NCBI GenBank assembly: GCA_025463905.1
Contig: JAODBJ010000134.1
Coordinates: 1-34,575, forward strand
Origin: Actinomycetes bacterium
Lineage (GTDB): Bacteria > Actinomycetota > Acidimicrobiia > IMCC26256 > PALSA-610
DNA: 34,575 bases
Direction of reading: 5' to 3'
Positions 16,821 through 24,316 of this stretch are shown one piece after another. The translations under genes and the position numbers were made by a program. Under the pieces are notes generated by a model. It made no database searches. It was given only the letters and a program-made list of their open reading frames with translations, and was not told the DNA's origin. Each line of letters opens with the position of its first letter. Position 1 is the stretch's first letter.

Positions 16821-17291
16821 TCACCCGAAATCGGGCAGCGGGAACACGTCGTCGCGCCCGCTTCTGGCGATCGACTGATAGCGCCGCGTCGCGAACCGCC
16901 ATTGCTCGTCGTGACGAACGTAGGTGTCCTGGTACACACCGAACGTGTTGGTCCAGTGCCCGGTCGCCGCATCTTGGCGCAGCTCGCAGGTAAAGATCCG
17001 GCCGCGAGCCGCATCGGCGTTACCGTCGACCGCGGTCCACACCCGCGCGTTGAGGATCACGAACTCGAAGAACTCGAACCGTTCGATCGCTCGCCCGATG
17101 AACTCACCGACTTCACGCGGTCCGGTCATTTCCATCACGGGATTGCTCACCGTGTCGACCCGCACTGATGCGTCGGGCACAAAGAAATCCTCGAATTCCG
17201 CCCAGGCTCGTCTCGTTACCGCGTCGGCGTAGGACGCTTGCAGGCGCGTGATTGCGATGTAGTCGATGGCGTCTTGCTCCAAGTGGTCCAC
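16821..17291 (-). CDS. SnoaL-like / nuclear transport factor 2-fold protein
   Basis: A 156-aa protein of the SnoaL-like (NTF2-fold) group: [20 protein letters not shown] with [20 protein letters not shown], then [12 protein letters not shown] and a C-terminal [16 protein letters not shown] strand typical of these small cone-shaped domains. Members include polyketide cyclases, dehydratases and ligand-binding proteins; no catalytic residue can be assigned. The start is GTG 17291, 6 nt after a TAACGT hexamer on the minus strand, with no ribosome-binding site. It is divergent from murT with only 37 nt between the starts. Confidence 0.9.
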   Translation of the reverse strand: MDHLEQDAIDYIAITRLQASYADAVTRRAWAEFEDFFVPDASVRVDTVSNPVMEMTGPREVGEFIGRAIERFEFFEFVILNARVWTAVDGNADAARGRIFTCELRQDAATGHWTNTFGVYQDTYVRHDEQWRFATRRYQSIARSGRDDVFPLPDFG

Positions 17292-17328
17292 ACCGAGACG
17301 TTACGCAGGTTGCGGGTACCGTGGCTCT
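17292..17328. promoter_or_regulatory. Interlocked divergent leaderless-type promoters (SnoaL-like / murT)
   Basis: This 37-nt gap carries minus-strand TAACGT (17303-17298) 6 nt before GTG 17291. Plus-strand TACCGT (17317-17322) lies 6 nt before GTG 17329. Each promoter's upstream half must overlap the other, so polymerase binding is probably mutually exclusive. Confidence 0.55.
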
Positions 17329-18591
17329 GTGGCCGCGACGCTCGCTTCGGACCGCTCTTCGCCGCGCCCGCCGCGACGCCTCCGTTTCGCGGTCCCCGCG
17401 GCGCGCCTCGCCCGGTCGCTGTCGCGGCGGCTCGCGCATCGCGACGGCGCAGTAATCGGTGGGCGAGTCTGCCTCGCGGTCGATCCCGACGCGGTCGCCC
17501 ATCTCCTCGTCCAGCACCCGACCACCGTGTTCGTGTCGGCGACCAACGGAAAGACGACCACCACGGCGCTGCTGACTGCGGCGATCGAGCGATTGATGCC
17601 AGTCGCGACGAACACCACGGGCGCCAACCTGCCGAGTGGCATCGTCACCGCGCTCATGGACGCCGAGCCGGGCACGACCGCCGTGCTCGAAGTCGACGAG
17701 CGGTATCTCCCGGGAGTCGTCGCCGTCGCAACGAACCCGGTCGCGCTGTTGCTCAATCTCAGCCGTGACCAGCTCGATCGCATGGCCGAGGTGCGTTCGA
17801 TCGCACTGCGCTGGAGGGATGCGTTCGCGCACGACACCACACGGGTGATTGCAAATGCCGACGACCCGCTCGTCGCGTACGCCGCGCCACCCGAGCGCAC
17901 CGTGTGGGTAGCCGCCGCGAGCCGCTGGCGCATGGACGCGTTGAGTTGTCCGGCCTGTACCGCACGCGTGCAGTACGACGGCGACGATTGGTATTGCACC
18001 CAGTGCGACCTGCGGCGCCCGAAGCCCGATGTGACGTTCACCGACACGGACGTCGTGCTTGCGTCGGGCCGCCGTCTCGCGTTGCCCACCACGCTGCCGG
18101 GCACGCACTCGCGCGCCAACGCCGCGTTCGCGCTCGCCGCGCTCGAGCTGCTCGGGCTCCCGGTCGATGGGGCCTCCGACGCGATGGCCACCGTCACGGA
18201 TGTCGACGGCCGGTATCAGCACCTGTGGGCGACGGACGACGCGAGCCGTCTCTATCTCGGCAAGAACCCGGCTGGATGGGCCGAGATTCTCGATGTGCTG
18301 GCACCGGTTGACCGCCCACTCGTCATCGCGGTGAACGGCAACGACGCCGACGGCCACGATCTCTCGTGGTTGTGGGACGTGCCCTTCGAACGGCTCGCCG
18401 GCCGCCCCGTGGTCGCTACGGGTGAGCGCATGCGCGACCTCGCAGTCCGTTTGCGCTACGCCGATGTCGAGCACACCGCGGAACCAAACCTCACGCGCGC
18501 GCTGGCGTGGGCGCGCACAGCTCGAGCCGACGTTGTCGGCACGTACACCGCGTTCCAACAGATCAAGCGGGAGTTGCGCCGTGACGCTTGA
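17329..18591 (+). CDS. murT: MurT, ligase subunit of lipid II isoglutaminyl synthase
   Basis: A 420-aa Mur-ligase-like subunit that, with GatD, amidates the D-glutamate of lipid II using ATP and glutamine at the inner face of the membrane. The ATP-binding P-loop is TNGKTTTT (Lys75). A Cys4 zinc-ribbon insertion typical of MurT is seen at Cys207, 210, 223 and 226 (CPAC...CTQC). The C-terminal domain ends with GTYTAFQQIKREL. I chose GTG 17329 because a TACCGT -10 lies 6 nt upstream and the product then starts with the family's basic N-terminal helix. It overlaps gatD by 11 nt, indicating translational coupling. Confidence 0.95.
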   Translation: MAATLASDRSSPRPPRRLRFAVPAARLARSLSRRLAHRDGAVIGGRVCLAVDPDAVAHLLVQHPTTVFVSATNGKTTTTALLTAAIERLMPVATNTTGANLPSGIVTALMDAEPGTTAVLEVDERYLPGVVAVATNPVALLLNLSRDQLDRMAEVRSIALRWRDAFAHDTTRVIANADDPLVAYAAPPERTVWVAAASRWRMDALSCPACTARVQYDGDDWYCTQCDLRRPKPDVTFTDTDVVLASGRRLALPTTLPGTHSRANAAFALAALELLGLPVDGASDAMATVTDVDGRYQHLWATDDASRLYLGKNPAGWAEILDVLAPVDRPLVIAVNGNDADGHDLSWLWDVPFERLAGRPVVATGERMRDLAVRLRYADVEHTAEPNLTRALAWARTARADVVGTYTAFQQIKRELRRDA

Positions 18592-19318
18592 CTCCGCCGT
18601 TCGCATCATTGCGCTCGCGCCCGACCTTCTCGGTACCTACGGCGACGCGGGCAATGTCACCGTGCTGGCACAACGCCTGCGTTGGCGTGGGTTCCCCACC
18701 GAGGTCGTCGAAGGGATCGGGCGCGACGTTCCCGACTCCGGCGACATCTACGTGCTCGGCGGCGGCGAGGACGGCCCGCAGGCGTTGGCCGCACGCGAGA
18801 TGATCGAATCGGGTGCACTACCACGGGCCGTCGAACGCGGCGCGGTGATCTTCGGCGTCTGCGCCGGCTACCAGCTGCTCGGGTGCAGCTTTCTCGACAC
18901 CGACGACAATGTGCACGCCGGCCTCGGGTTGCTCGACTGCACAACAGTGCGCGGCACCGGTCCTCGGAACGTCGGTGAAGTCGTCGCAAACATCGGGACA
19001 TTGCTGCCCGGCCATGTGCTGAGTGGGTTCGAGAACCACGGCGGTGTCACAACTGTGGGCGGTGGCGCAACACCCCTCGCGACGATCGTTGCCGGCAACG
19101 GCAATGGCGACGGCAGCCATACCGAAGGCGCGTGGTCGGGGCGTGTCGTCGGAACTTATCTGCACGGCCCGGTGCTGGCGCGAAATCCCGACCTGGCCGA
19201 CCTGCTGCTCGAATGGGTGGTCGGTCCGAGCGCGCCGCTCGCCGATGCCGACGCGACCGCCGAGGCCTTGCGAGCCGAGCGGATACAAGCCGCCGGCGGG
19301 TCACGTCGCCGAGCCTGA
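18581..19318 (+). CDS. gatD: GatD, glutamine amidotransferase subunit of lipid II isoglutaminyl synthase
   Basis: A 245-aa class-I-like (CobB/CobQ-type) glutaminase that supplies ammonia to MurT. The nucleophile Cys94 lies in FGVCAGYQLLG and the catalytic His195 in GTYLHGPVL. The N-terminus RIIALAPDLLGTYGDAGNVT is characteristic of GatD. The start GTG 18581 lies inside the 3' end of murT (11-nt overlap), so the two subunits are made together. The final 20 residues (ADATAEALRAERIQAAG...) are a charged tail. Amidation of stem peptides affects cross-linking and lysozyme resistance in Gram-positive bacteria. Confidence 0.95.
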   Translation: MTLDSAVRIIALAPDLLGTYGDAGNVTVLAQRLRWRGFPTEVVEGIGRDVPDSGDIYVLGGGEDGPQALAAREMIESGALPRAVERGAVIFGVCAGYQLLGCSFLDTDDNVHAGLGLLDCTTVRGTGPRNVGEVVANIGTLLPGHVLSGFENHGGVTTVGGGATPLATIVAGNGNGDGSHTEGAWSGRVVGTYLHGPVLARNPDLADLLLEWVVGPSAPLADADATAEALRAERIQAAGGSRRRA

Positions 19319-19531
19319 GCCGCCGAGAACAGCCGGTTGCGAACGGGGACGAACGACGCTGTTGTGTTAGCGTGAAAACGCGCCCTGAACCTGCGTGAAC
19401 TGACCACGTTGACCTCGGTGATCCATCCGAGGGTCCACGGTCACACGCAGGGAAGGGTTCAGCATGATCGGCTCCGTGATTCCCGGCGCGCCCTACGCAA
19501 CGCCGCGTGGTGCGCGGACGTTGTCATAGGT
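19319..19531. other. Intergenic region between gatD and the STAS gene
   Basis: This 213-nt gap contains no convincing gene or terminator hairpin. It must carry the promoter for the STAS/ANTAR pair, but I cannot assign -35/-10 boxes with confidence. Confidence 0.4.
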
Positions 19532-19864
19532 ATGACCGCAATGTGGCCACCTGCATTTCAGGTCGAATGGTCGCGGTATATGGAGTCCGTCGTCGCAACG
19601 CTCGCCGGCGAGCTGGACCTCGCCACGCGGCCCGAACTCGACATCGCGCTCGACAAAGCGATCGGCGAGGACGTTCCCACGGTCGTGCTCGACCTCGCCG
19701 ATGTCACGTTCGTGGATGCGTCATCGCTACGGAGCTTCGGAGAAGCGGCGCAACGGTTACGCGCCGAGGGGCGTACGCTCGTCCTGCGCAATCCGTCGAG
19801 GCTCACGCGTCGACTGCTGGCCATAACCGACATCGACTCCGTCGCGATCGTCGAGGACCCATAA
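19532..19864 (+). CDS. STAS-domain anti-sigma-factor antagonist-like protein
   Basis: A 110-aa SpoIIAA-like STAS protein. The core reads VVATLAGELDLATRPELDIA, VVLDLADVTFVDASSLRSFG and LVLRNPSRLTRRLLAI. The phosphoserine loop is FVDASSLRSF, where classical members have D-S-S-G-L; a Ser is present but the Gly is replaced by Ser. Known relatives bind anti-sigma kinases when unphosphorylated and so free a sigma factor. No RsbW-like kinase lies in the window. The start is uncertain: ATG 19532 or 19541 are both possible, and neither has a good ribosome-binding site. It lies 26 nt before the ANTAR gene. Confidence 0.85.
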   Translation: MTAMWPPAFQVEWSRYMESVVATLAGELDLATRPELDIALDKAIGEDVPTVVLDLADVTFVDASSLRSFGEAAQRLRAEGRTLVLRNPSRLTRRLLAITDIDSVAIVEDP

Positions 19865-19890
19865 CGCGGGCGGAACGGGGGACGTCGTGC

Positions 19891-20601
19891 GTGTTGATTG
19901 ATTCAGAAGCGCTCGACCGAACCCTCGCACATCTGCGGACAACGCCAGACGACAGCGCCGGCGTCGAGGGCTTACTCCAGCAGGTGATCGACGCTGCGCA
20001 ATCGCTGTTCGATGTGACCGGCACCGGTCTCATGTGCATCGACGAACAGCACCTGTTGCGGTACGTCGCCGCGTCCGACAAGGCGGGCCAGATTCTCGAG
20101 GTCGCGCAGGTGGAGCACGGGATCGGGCCGTGCGTCGACGCAGTGATGTTCGACCGGGCGTTGCGCACTCCCGACATCCGGGCCGTGCCGCGCTACGCGC
20201 CGATCGCGGAGATCGTCGCGGACGAGGGCGTCATCGGTGTGCTCGGAGTCCCGGTTCGGCTCGCGGGCACCGCAGTCGGCTCACTCAACGTGTACTCCAA
20301 CGAGGCACGTGAATGGGACGACGCCGACGTCGAGGCGGTGCACGCGTTCGTCGCCGTTATCGAGACCGTGATCTCCTCGGCCTTGTTGGCGCACCGCCAG
20401 AGCGCGGTGATCGAACAATTGCAATACGCGCTCGACAATCGGGTGGTGATCGAACGCGCGATCGGGGTGATCATGGGCCGCGATGGCATCGACCCTGTGC
20501 GGGCGTTCAATGCATTACGAGACCGGGCCCGCCGCGAACGACGGAAGGTTTCGGAACTCGCAGACGAGGTGCTTGAAGGCGTGCTGCGCAATCCGAGTTA
20601 G
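19891..20601 (+). CDS. GAF-ANTAR RNA-binding antitermination regulator
   Basis: A 236-aa signalling protein. Residues about 20-165 form a GAF domain (LLQQVIDAAQSLFDVTGTGL, HGIGPCVDAV, GVLGVPVRLAGTAVGSLNVY). Residues about 170-230 form an ANTAR domain (LQYALDNRVVIERAIGVIMG, AFNALRDRARRERRKVSELA). ANTAR proteins bind paired-hairpin RNA to prevent premature transcription termination. I chose GTG 19891 because GGGGGA lies 8 nt upstream and the product then begins just before the GAF domain. It is probably co-transcribed with the STAS gene. GAF-ANTAR proteins are typical of actinobacteria; the ligand and RNA targets here are unknown. Confidence 0.93.
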   Translation: MLIDSEALDRTLAHLRTTPDDSAGVEGLLQQVIDAAQSLFDVTGTGLMCIDEQHLLRYVAASDKAGQILEVAQVEHGIGPCVDAVMFDRALRTPDIRAVPRYAPIAEIVADEGVIGVLGVPVRLAGTAVGSLNVYSNEAREWDDADVEAVHAFVAVIETVISSALLAHRQSAVIEQLQYALDNRVVIERAIGVIMGRDGIDPVRAFNALRDRARRERRKVSELADEVLEGVLRNPS

Positions 20602-20624
20602 GTGCGACGTGGTGGTACGGCGCG

Positions 20625-21839
20625 TCAGCCCGGCGGGCAACCGTCGAGCGCGAAGTCGTAACGCGCCGCGTCGACCCGGTCGGCACGCACGAGCTCGAGC
20701 GCGCGCTCGGGTTCGGGTTCGGGCTCGAGCACCTGCTCCTCTTCGCGTGCGGCCGACCTGAGAGTGAAGGCGCTGCGGCGCGCGCTCACGAGGAGCACAA
20801 TTCCGCCGGCGAGAGCCACACCCCAGTACGCGACGACGCGATAGACCACGGCCGCGGCGAGCGCGTGGCCGGCCGACGTGCCGGTGGCCACCAACGCGCC
20901 GACCAGACCGCCTTCCACCACACCCAGACCGCCGGGTAGTGGGACGAGGCTGCCGGCCACTTGCGATGCCGCGTACGCGAACAGCACTGCGTGCCACGGC
21001 ACCGGCAAACCGATCAGCGCGAACACGGCGGTGAAGCAAAGGGCGTCGGCGAGCCAATTCGCGGTACTGAACAGCAGCACGAGAAGCCCTTGCGCGGGCG
21101 ACACCCGCCAACCGGCGATGTCGAGCGCGCCGTCGGTTACTCGCCGGCCGACGGCGGGCCAGCGCGCGCCGGACCACGAGACGACACGCTCCAGGTGGTG
21201 CATCACCACGACAAAGCCCGCCGAGCCGAGCGCGAGGAACAGACCGAGGGACACGAGCAACACGTTGGACGCGACGCCGGCGACGCTCGCACCGACGAGG
21301 AGCAGCGCGAGGCATGTCACCGTCGCCGTGAACCCACCGGCGAGTACCGCCCACAGCGCGAGCGACGTGGGAGCGTGACGGGCGCGGTACTGCGTCGCGA
21401 GCCAACCGGTGGCGGGAACCGCGCCGACGGGAACGATCATCGTGATCGACGTCGCGGCGGTGACAAGCGCGACCAGCGCCGGGAATCGCACCCGCACGTT
21501 GCCGGCGCGCAGCAGAACCCGTTGAGACAACGCGTAGAACACGAGCGACGCGACCTCGGCAACGGCGGCGACCCCGAGCCACGGCAGCCGGCCCCACGTG
21601 ATCCGCTGAAGAGTGCTGGTGAAGTCGTGCGTGGCGGCCGGCAAGCTCGCCGCGAGGGCGACCACGACTGCGAAAGCAACGACGCTGGCGACGACGCGGG
21701 CAACCACACGATGCTGCGCCATCAGGCGGGACCGCGTCGACGTGGTGTGCACCGGCTCGTCGAGCGCCCGGACTGACACAGGCAACGTCGCGTCGACCGG
21801 GTGGTCCAGCACCTCATCCACGACGTCGCACCCCCTCAT
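20625..21839 (-). CDS. Flippase-like integral membrane protein (LPG-synthase TM / UPF0104 type)
   Basis: Multi-span protein of 404 aa with about eight hydrophobic segments. The pattern ITMIVPVGAVPATGW early and SQVAGSLVPLPGGLGVVEGG late is the signature of the lysylphosphatidylglycerol-synthase transmembrane (AglD/UPF0104) family. Those proteins flip aminoacyl-lipids or polyprenyl-linked sugars. No aminoacyl-transferase domain is attached. The C-terminus is soluble with an EPEPEPE run. I chose ATG 21839 because GGAAG lies 8 nt before it; ATG at about 21722 (MAQHRVV) is an alternative, which would drop a soluble N-terminal stretch. The substrate is unknown. Confidence 0.88.
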   Translation of the reverse strand: MRGCDVVDEVLDHPVDATLPVSVRALDEPVHTTSTRSRLMAQHRVVARVVASVVAFAVVVALAASLPAATHDFTSTLQRITWGRLPWLGVAAVAEVASLVFYALSQRVLLRAGNVRVRFPALVALVTAATSITMIVPVGAVPATGWLATQYRARHAPTSLALWAVLAGGFTATVTCLALLLVGASVAGVASNVLLVSLGLFLALGSAGFVVVMHHLERVVSWSGARWPAVGRRVTDGALDIAGWRVSPAQGLLVLLFSTANWLADALCFTAVFALIGLPVPWHAVLFAYAASQVAGSLVPLPGGLGVVEGGLVGALVATGTSAGHALAAAVVYRVVAYWGVALAGGIVLLVSARRSAFTLRSAAREEEQVLEPEPEPERALELVRADRVDAARYDFALDGCPPG

Positions 21840-22035
21840 CCCGAGGCTTCCAGTCCGTAGACGGTGCAACGGGAACACCCCGCCCGATTATGCCCGCCCA
21901 CACCGGACCATGAGACGGCATTTGGGGTCTCGCGCTCGGCCCCGCCGTAAAGGCTGGGCAAAGAAAGAGGCACCGCGCTGAAGATTTGCTCCCCCCAGTG
22001 CCGAAAACCACAGCGAGAAACCACCACGGGGGGAC
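21840..22035. promoter_or_regulatory. Divergent intergenic region with possible RBS-masking C6/G6 pairing
   Basis: This 196-nt gap separates the flippase-like gene from the proline-rich protein gene. The leader holds CTCCCCCC near 21990-21997, which could pair with the GGGGGG ribosome-binding site just before ATG 22036. A weaker GGCAC/GTGCC stem lies nearby. I could not match any known riboswitch class. Confidence 0.35.
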
Positions 22036-22617
22036 ATGGAACGCCGTAAAGCCATTGCCGCCGCTGCCGCCACCTGCATGGTGATGGGCAGCAGCATCGC
22101 CGCAATTGCCGCAGTCGCGACGACGGGAGGCGGCCCCACAGCGTCGCTGGCAGCTGCGCGCCCCGCAGCCCTCGACGGCGCCTCAGTCGTCGTCACCAAG
22201 CGCCACGTCGTGTACGACCGCGTCGTCGTCGGGGGAACCACAGCGACGACCGCCGGCGCGGCAAGGTCGGGCGCCGTTCGTGCGTATTCGCCCCGGACCA
22301 CGCCCATCGCCACGTGGGTACCCGGCACCGCGAGCGACCCGGCGCCGGGCGGGCCCGCTCATGGGTCGACGCCCGGCACGACACCCCATAAGCCGCCCCG
22401 AGGATCTCACGACAACGGACCGCCCGAAAGCGACGACACGAGCCCACCGCCCACGTCCCCTCCCGATACGACGCCTCCGCCGACGACCTCGCCGCCGACG
22501 CCGCCCACAACCCAGCCCCACCACGATGACGGCGACCTTCCGAGCAACGCGACGCCACCTCCGGGTTGTCGCGAACCGCATCTCGAGGACGACGGCACGT
22601 GGAACTGCCAGCACTGA
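22036..22617 (+). CDS. Proline/threonine-rich exported or membrane-anchored protein (hypothetical 1)
   Basis: A 193-aa protein of unknown function. A basic, hydrophobic N-terminus (MERRKAIAAAAATCMVMGSS) serves as signal peptide or anchor. A short ordered motif ASVVVTKRHVVYDRVVV follows near residues 48-65. The rest is low-complexity Pro/Thr/Ser with a C-terminal CREPHLEDDGTWNCQH that could form a disulfide. A GGGGGG ribosome-binding site lies just before ATG 22036. The stop TGA is directly followed by the next gene's possible GTG start, so translation is likely coupled. The VVVxKxxH motif is shared with the next gene. I see no consensus ApbE flavinylation motif (D-x2-[ST]-G-A-[ST]). Confidence 0.8.
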   Translation: MERRKAIAAAAATCMVMGSSIAAIAAVATTGGGPTASLAAARPAALDGASVVVTKRHVVYDRVVVGGTTATTAGAARSGAVRAYSPRTTPIATWVPGTASDPAPGGPAHGSTPGTTPHKPPRGSHDNGPPESDDTSPPPTSPPDTTPPPTTSPPTPPTTQPHHDDGDLPSNATPPPGCREPHLEDDGTWNCQH

Positions 22618-22626
22618 GTGCCACCG

Positions 22627-23268
22627 ATGACCGACGAAACACCTGATCCGGTGGCCGAACGGGCGCGGCGACTTGCGGAACGTCGCCGCGCCGGCACGAG
22701 TGCCCGCCCGGGCCGGCGTCGCCGGCGCGCGGCCGCGGCGGCGCGGGTACTCACCACCGGCCTCAGCGCGTCGGCGTTCCTGCTGATCGTTGCCGGCCTT
22801 GCGAGCACGCCCGCCTCGGGATTCGCGAACGCGGGCGCGGTCGTTCCCACGACGGCACCGGTTCCAGTCGCACCATCGACGATCGTCGTGGTCAAGAAGG
22901 TGCACCGGCGGATCTACGTCGACACCAACGGCAACCCGGTCACGCCCGCCACCGTCAGCACGTCCTCCGCGGCGACCCCGGGCGCAAGCCAGCCGGCCGC
23001 CGGAGGGAGTGGGCCGCCCGGCGTCGCGGGTTCGGCGCCTCAGTCGGGTGGGGGACCGGCGCCGATCGCCAACCCGGTTCCTTCGCAGCCCGCGCCCGGG
23101 CCCGCGCCGGCAACCACGCCCGGTGCGCCGACCCCGCAACCCACGGCGGCTCCGGTGACCGTGCCACCGGCGACGTCGCCTCCGGCCACAATGGCGCCGC
23201 CGCCTATCACTGCGCCGCACATCACGCCGCCCCCGCCGCCGCCGTGCTCGGGCTCGAAATGCCCGTGA
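22627..23268 (+). CDS. Proline-rich membrane-anchored protein (hypothetical 2)
   Basis: A 213-aa protein of unknown function. Residues 1-45 are highly charged and cytoplasmic (RARRLAERRRAG, RRRRRAAAAA). One hydrophobic span follows (about 48-65, LSASAFLLIVAGLAS), then STIVVVKKVHRRIYVDTNGN, and then a long Pro/Ala/Thr/Gly tail ending PPPPPPCSGSKCP. The motif VVVKKVH resembles VVVTKRH of the preceding protein, so the two look related. ATG 22627 is chosen; GTG 22618, abutting the previous stop, is an alternative. It overlaps the apbE gene by about 10 nt. It may be an extracytoplasmic linker or substrate-presenting protein, but that is speculation. Confidence 0.8.
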   Translation: MTDETPDPVAERARRLAERRRAGTSARPGRRRRRAAAAARVLTTGLSASAFLLIVAGLASTPASGFANAGAVVPTTAPVPVAPSTIVVVKKVHRRIYVDTNGNPVTPATVSTSSAATPGASQPAAGGSGPPGVAGSAPQSGGGPAPIANPVPSQPAPGPAPATTPGAPTPQPTAAPVTVPPATSPPATMAPPPITAPHITPPPPPPCSGSKCP

Positions 23269-24242
23269 GGACTGTCGCGCCGTACTGGGTCGAGCGACAT
23301 GTGCCGGCGATGGGCAGCAGTGCCCATCTCGTGATCGGCGACGCCGGTGACGACCTGGTCGGCTGGGCGCTCGACGAACTCGAACGCCTCGAGCAGTGTT
23401 GGAGCCGCTTCCGCCCCGACAGCGAACTGTGCCGTCTCAACCAGCGCGCCGGCGAGTGGGTGGATGCGAGCGCGCCGATGATCAACGCGATCAGCAGTGC
23501 GCGCGAACTGTGGGAAGCAACGTCGGGCGCGTTCGACCCGACGATCCTCGACGGCCTCGAGCACGCCGGCTACGACCGATCGTTCGAACTTGTCGCGCCC
23601 GTTGAATCGGTTGAGTCGGTTGAGTCGGTTGCGTCGGTCGAGTCCGTTGCGTCGGTCGAACTCACGGCCGGCGCCTCCGGTCCGGCGCCGGGATTCGGCT
23701 CGGTCGAGATTGATCGCGCGGCTCGGCGGGTGCGGTTAGTCGCGGGAACACGTATCGATCTCGGCGGCATCGGCAAAGGCCTCGCCGCCGACCTCGTCGC
23801 GCAAGGGTTGGTGGACCGCGGCGCGCGCACGGCGCTCGTCGCGCTCGGCGGCGACATGCGAGCCTGCGGCGCCGCGCCCGAACCGAACAGTTGGATCGTA
23901 CCGATCGAGGACCCGTGCGACGACACACGCGTCGCGTTCGAGTACCCGCTCCATGAAGGCGGACTCGTGACGAGCACGACGCGCATACGACGTTGGGTCC
24001 GAGGCGGGCGAGTGATGCACCACATCATCGATCCGTCGACCGGCGTTCCCACCGCGAATGGCATCGCCGCGGTCGTCGTAGCAGCCCGCAGCGCCTGGTG
24101 GGCCGAAGGCATTGCGAAAGCGATGATCGTCGCCGGCCGGGAATCGGTCGAGACACTCGCGCGTCGCGCAGGAGTCCGCGCCTGGTGCTTCCTCGACGAC
24201 GGTTCGTCCTTCGCAACCGCCGCCCAACCCGGACCTGCGTGA
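23259..24242 (+). CDS. apbE: FAD:protein FMN transferase (ApbE family)
   Basis: A 327-aa ApbE-type flavin transferase that covalently attaches FMN to Thr/Ser of target proteins. Family motifs are MGSSAHLVI, SRFRPDSELCRLN, SGAFDPTIL, IDLGGIGKGLAADLV, ALVALGGDMRACG and HHIIDPSTGVPT. A V-E-S/V-A-S repeat of about 21 residues is inserted between SFELVAP and LTAGAS. No signal peptide or lipobox is evident with start ATG 23259, so export is uncertain. GTG 23265 is an alternative start. The gene overlaps the preceding proline-rich gene, suggesting a shared job. No recognised FMN-binding target or redox membrane protein lies in the window. Confidence 0.93.
   Translation: MPVRTVAPYWVERHVPAMGSSAHLVIGDAGDDLVGWALDELERLEQCWSRFRPDSELCRLNQRAGEWVDASAPMINAISSARELWEATSGAFDPTILDGLEHAGYDRSFELVAPVESVESVESVASVESVASVELTAGASGPAPGFGSVEIDRAARRVRLVAGTRIDLGGIGKGLAADLVAQGLVDRGARTALVALGGDMRACGAAPEPNSWIVPIEDPCDDTRVAFEYPLHEGGLVTSTTRIRRWVRGGRVMHHIIDPSTGVPTANGIAAVVVAARSAWWAEGIAKAMIVAGRESVETLARRAGVRAWCFLDDGSSFATAAQPGPA
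23601..23663. repeat. 9-bp tandem repeat inside apbE
   Basis: Seven units of the form GTTGAGTCG / GTTGCGTCG / GTCGAGTCC lie in tandem, in frame, and encode repeated Val-Glu-Ser and Val-Ala-Ser triplets. The number of units could vary between strains without breaking the frame. Confidence 0.85.
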
Positions 24243-24316
24243 ACGATCGCGGCCTCACGCGCATGTCCCTGGAGACGAACTCATCGACGCACGTTCGGGG
24301 TTGCGGCGCGGCGGGG

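Noticed and set aside
15893-16993. Plus-strand open frame of 366 codons
   Set aside because: It is antisense to the LuxR-type regulator, with Arg/Glu/His-rich shadow composition.
17113-18609. Minus-strand open frame of 498 codons
   Set aside because: It overlaps murT and the SnoaL-like gene, both with clear family motifs, and has no recognisable domain.
21879-22035. Possible cyclic-di-GMP or other riboswitch before the proline-rich gene
   Set aside because: A short GGGCAAAG-like stretch occurs, but conserved core elements of known classes are missing.
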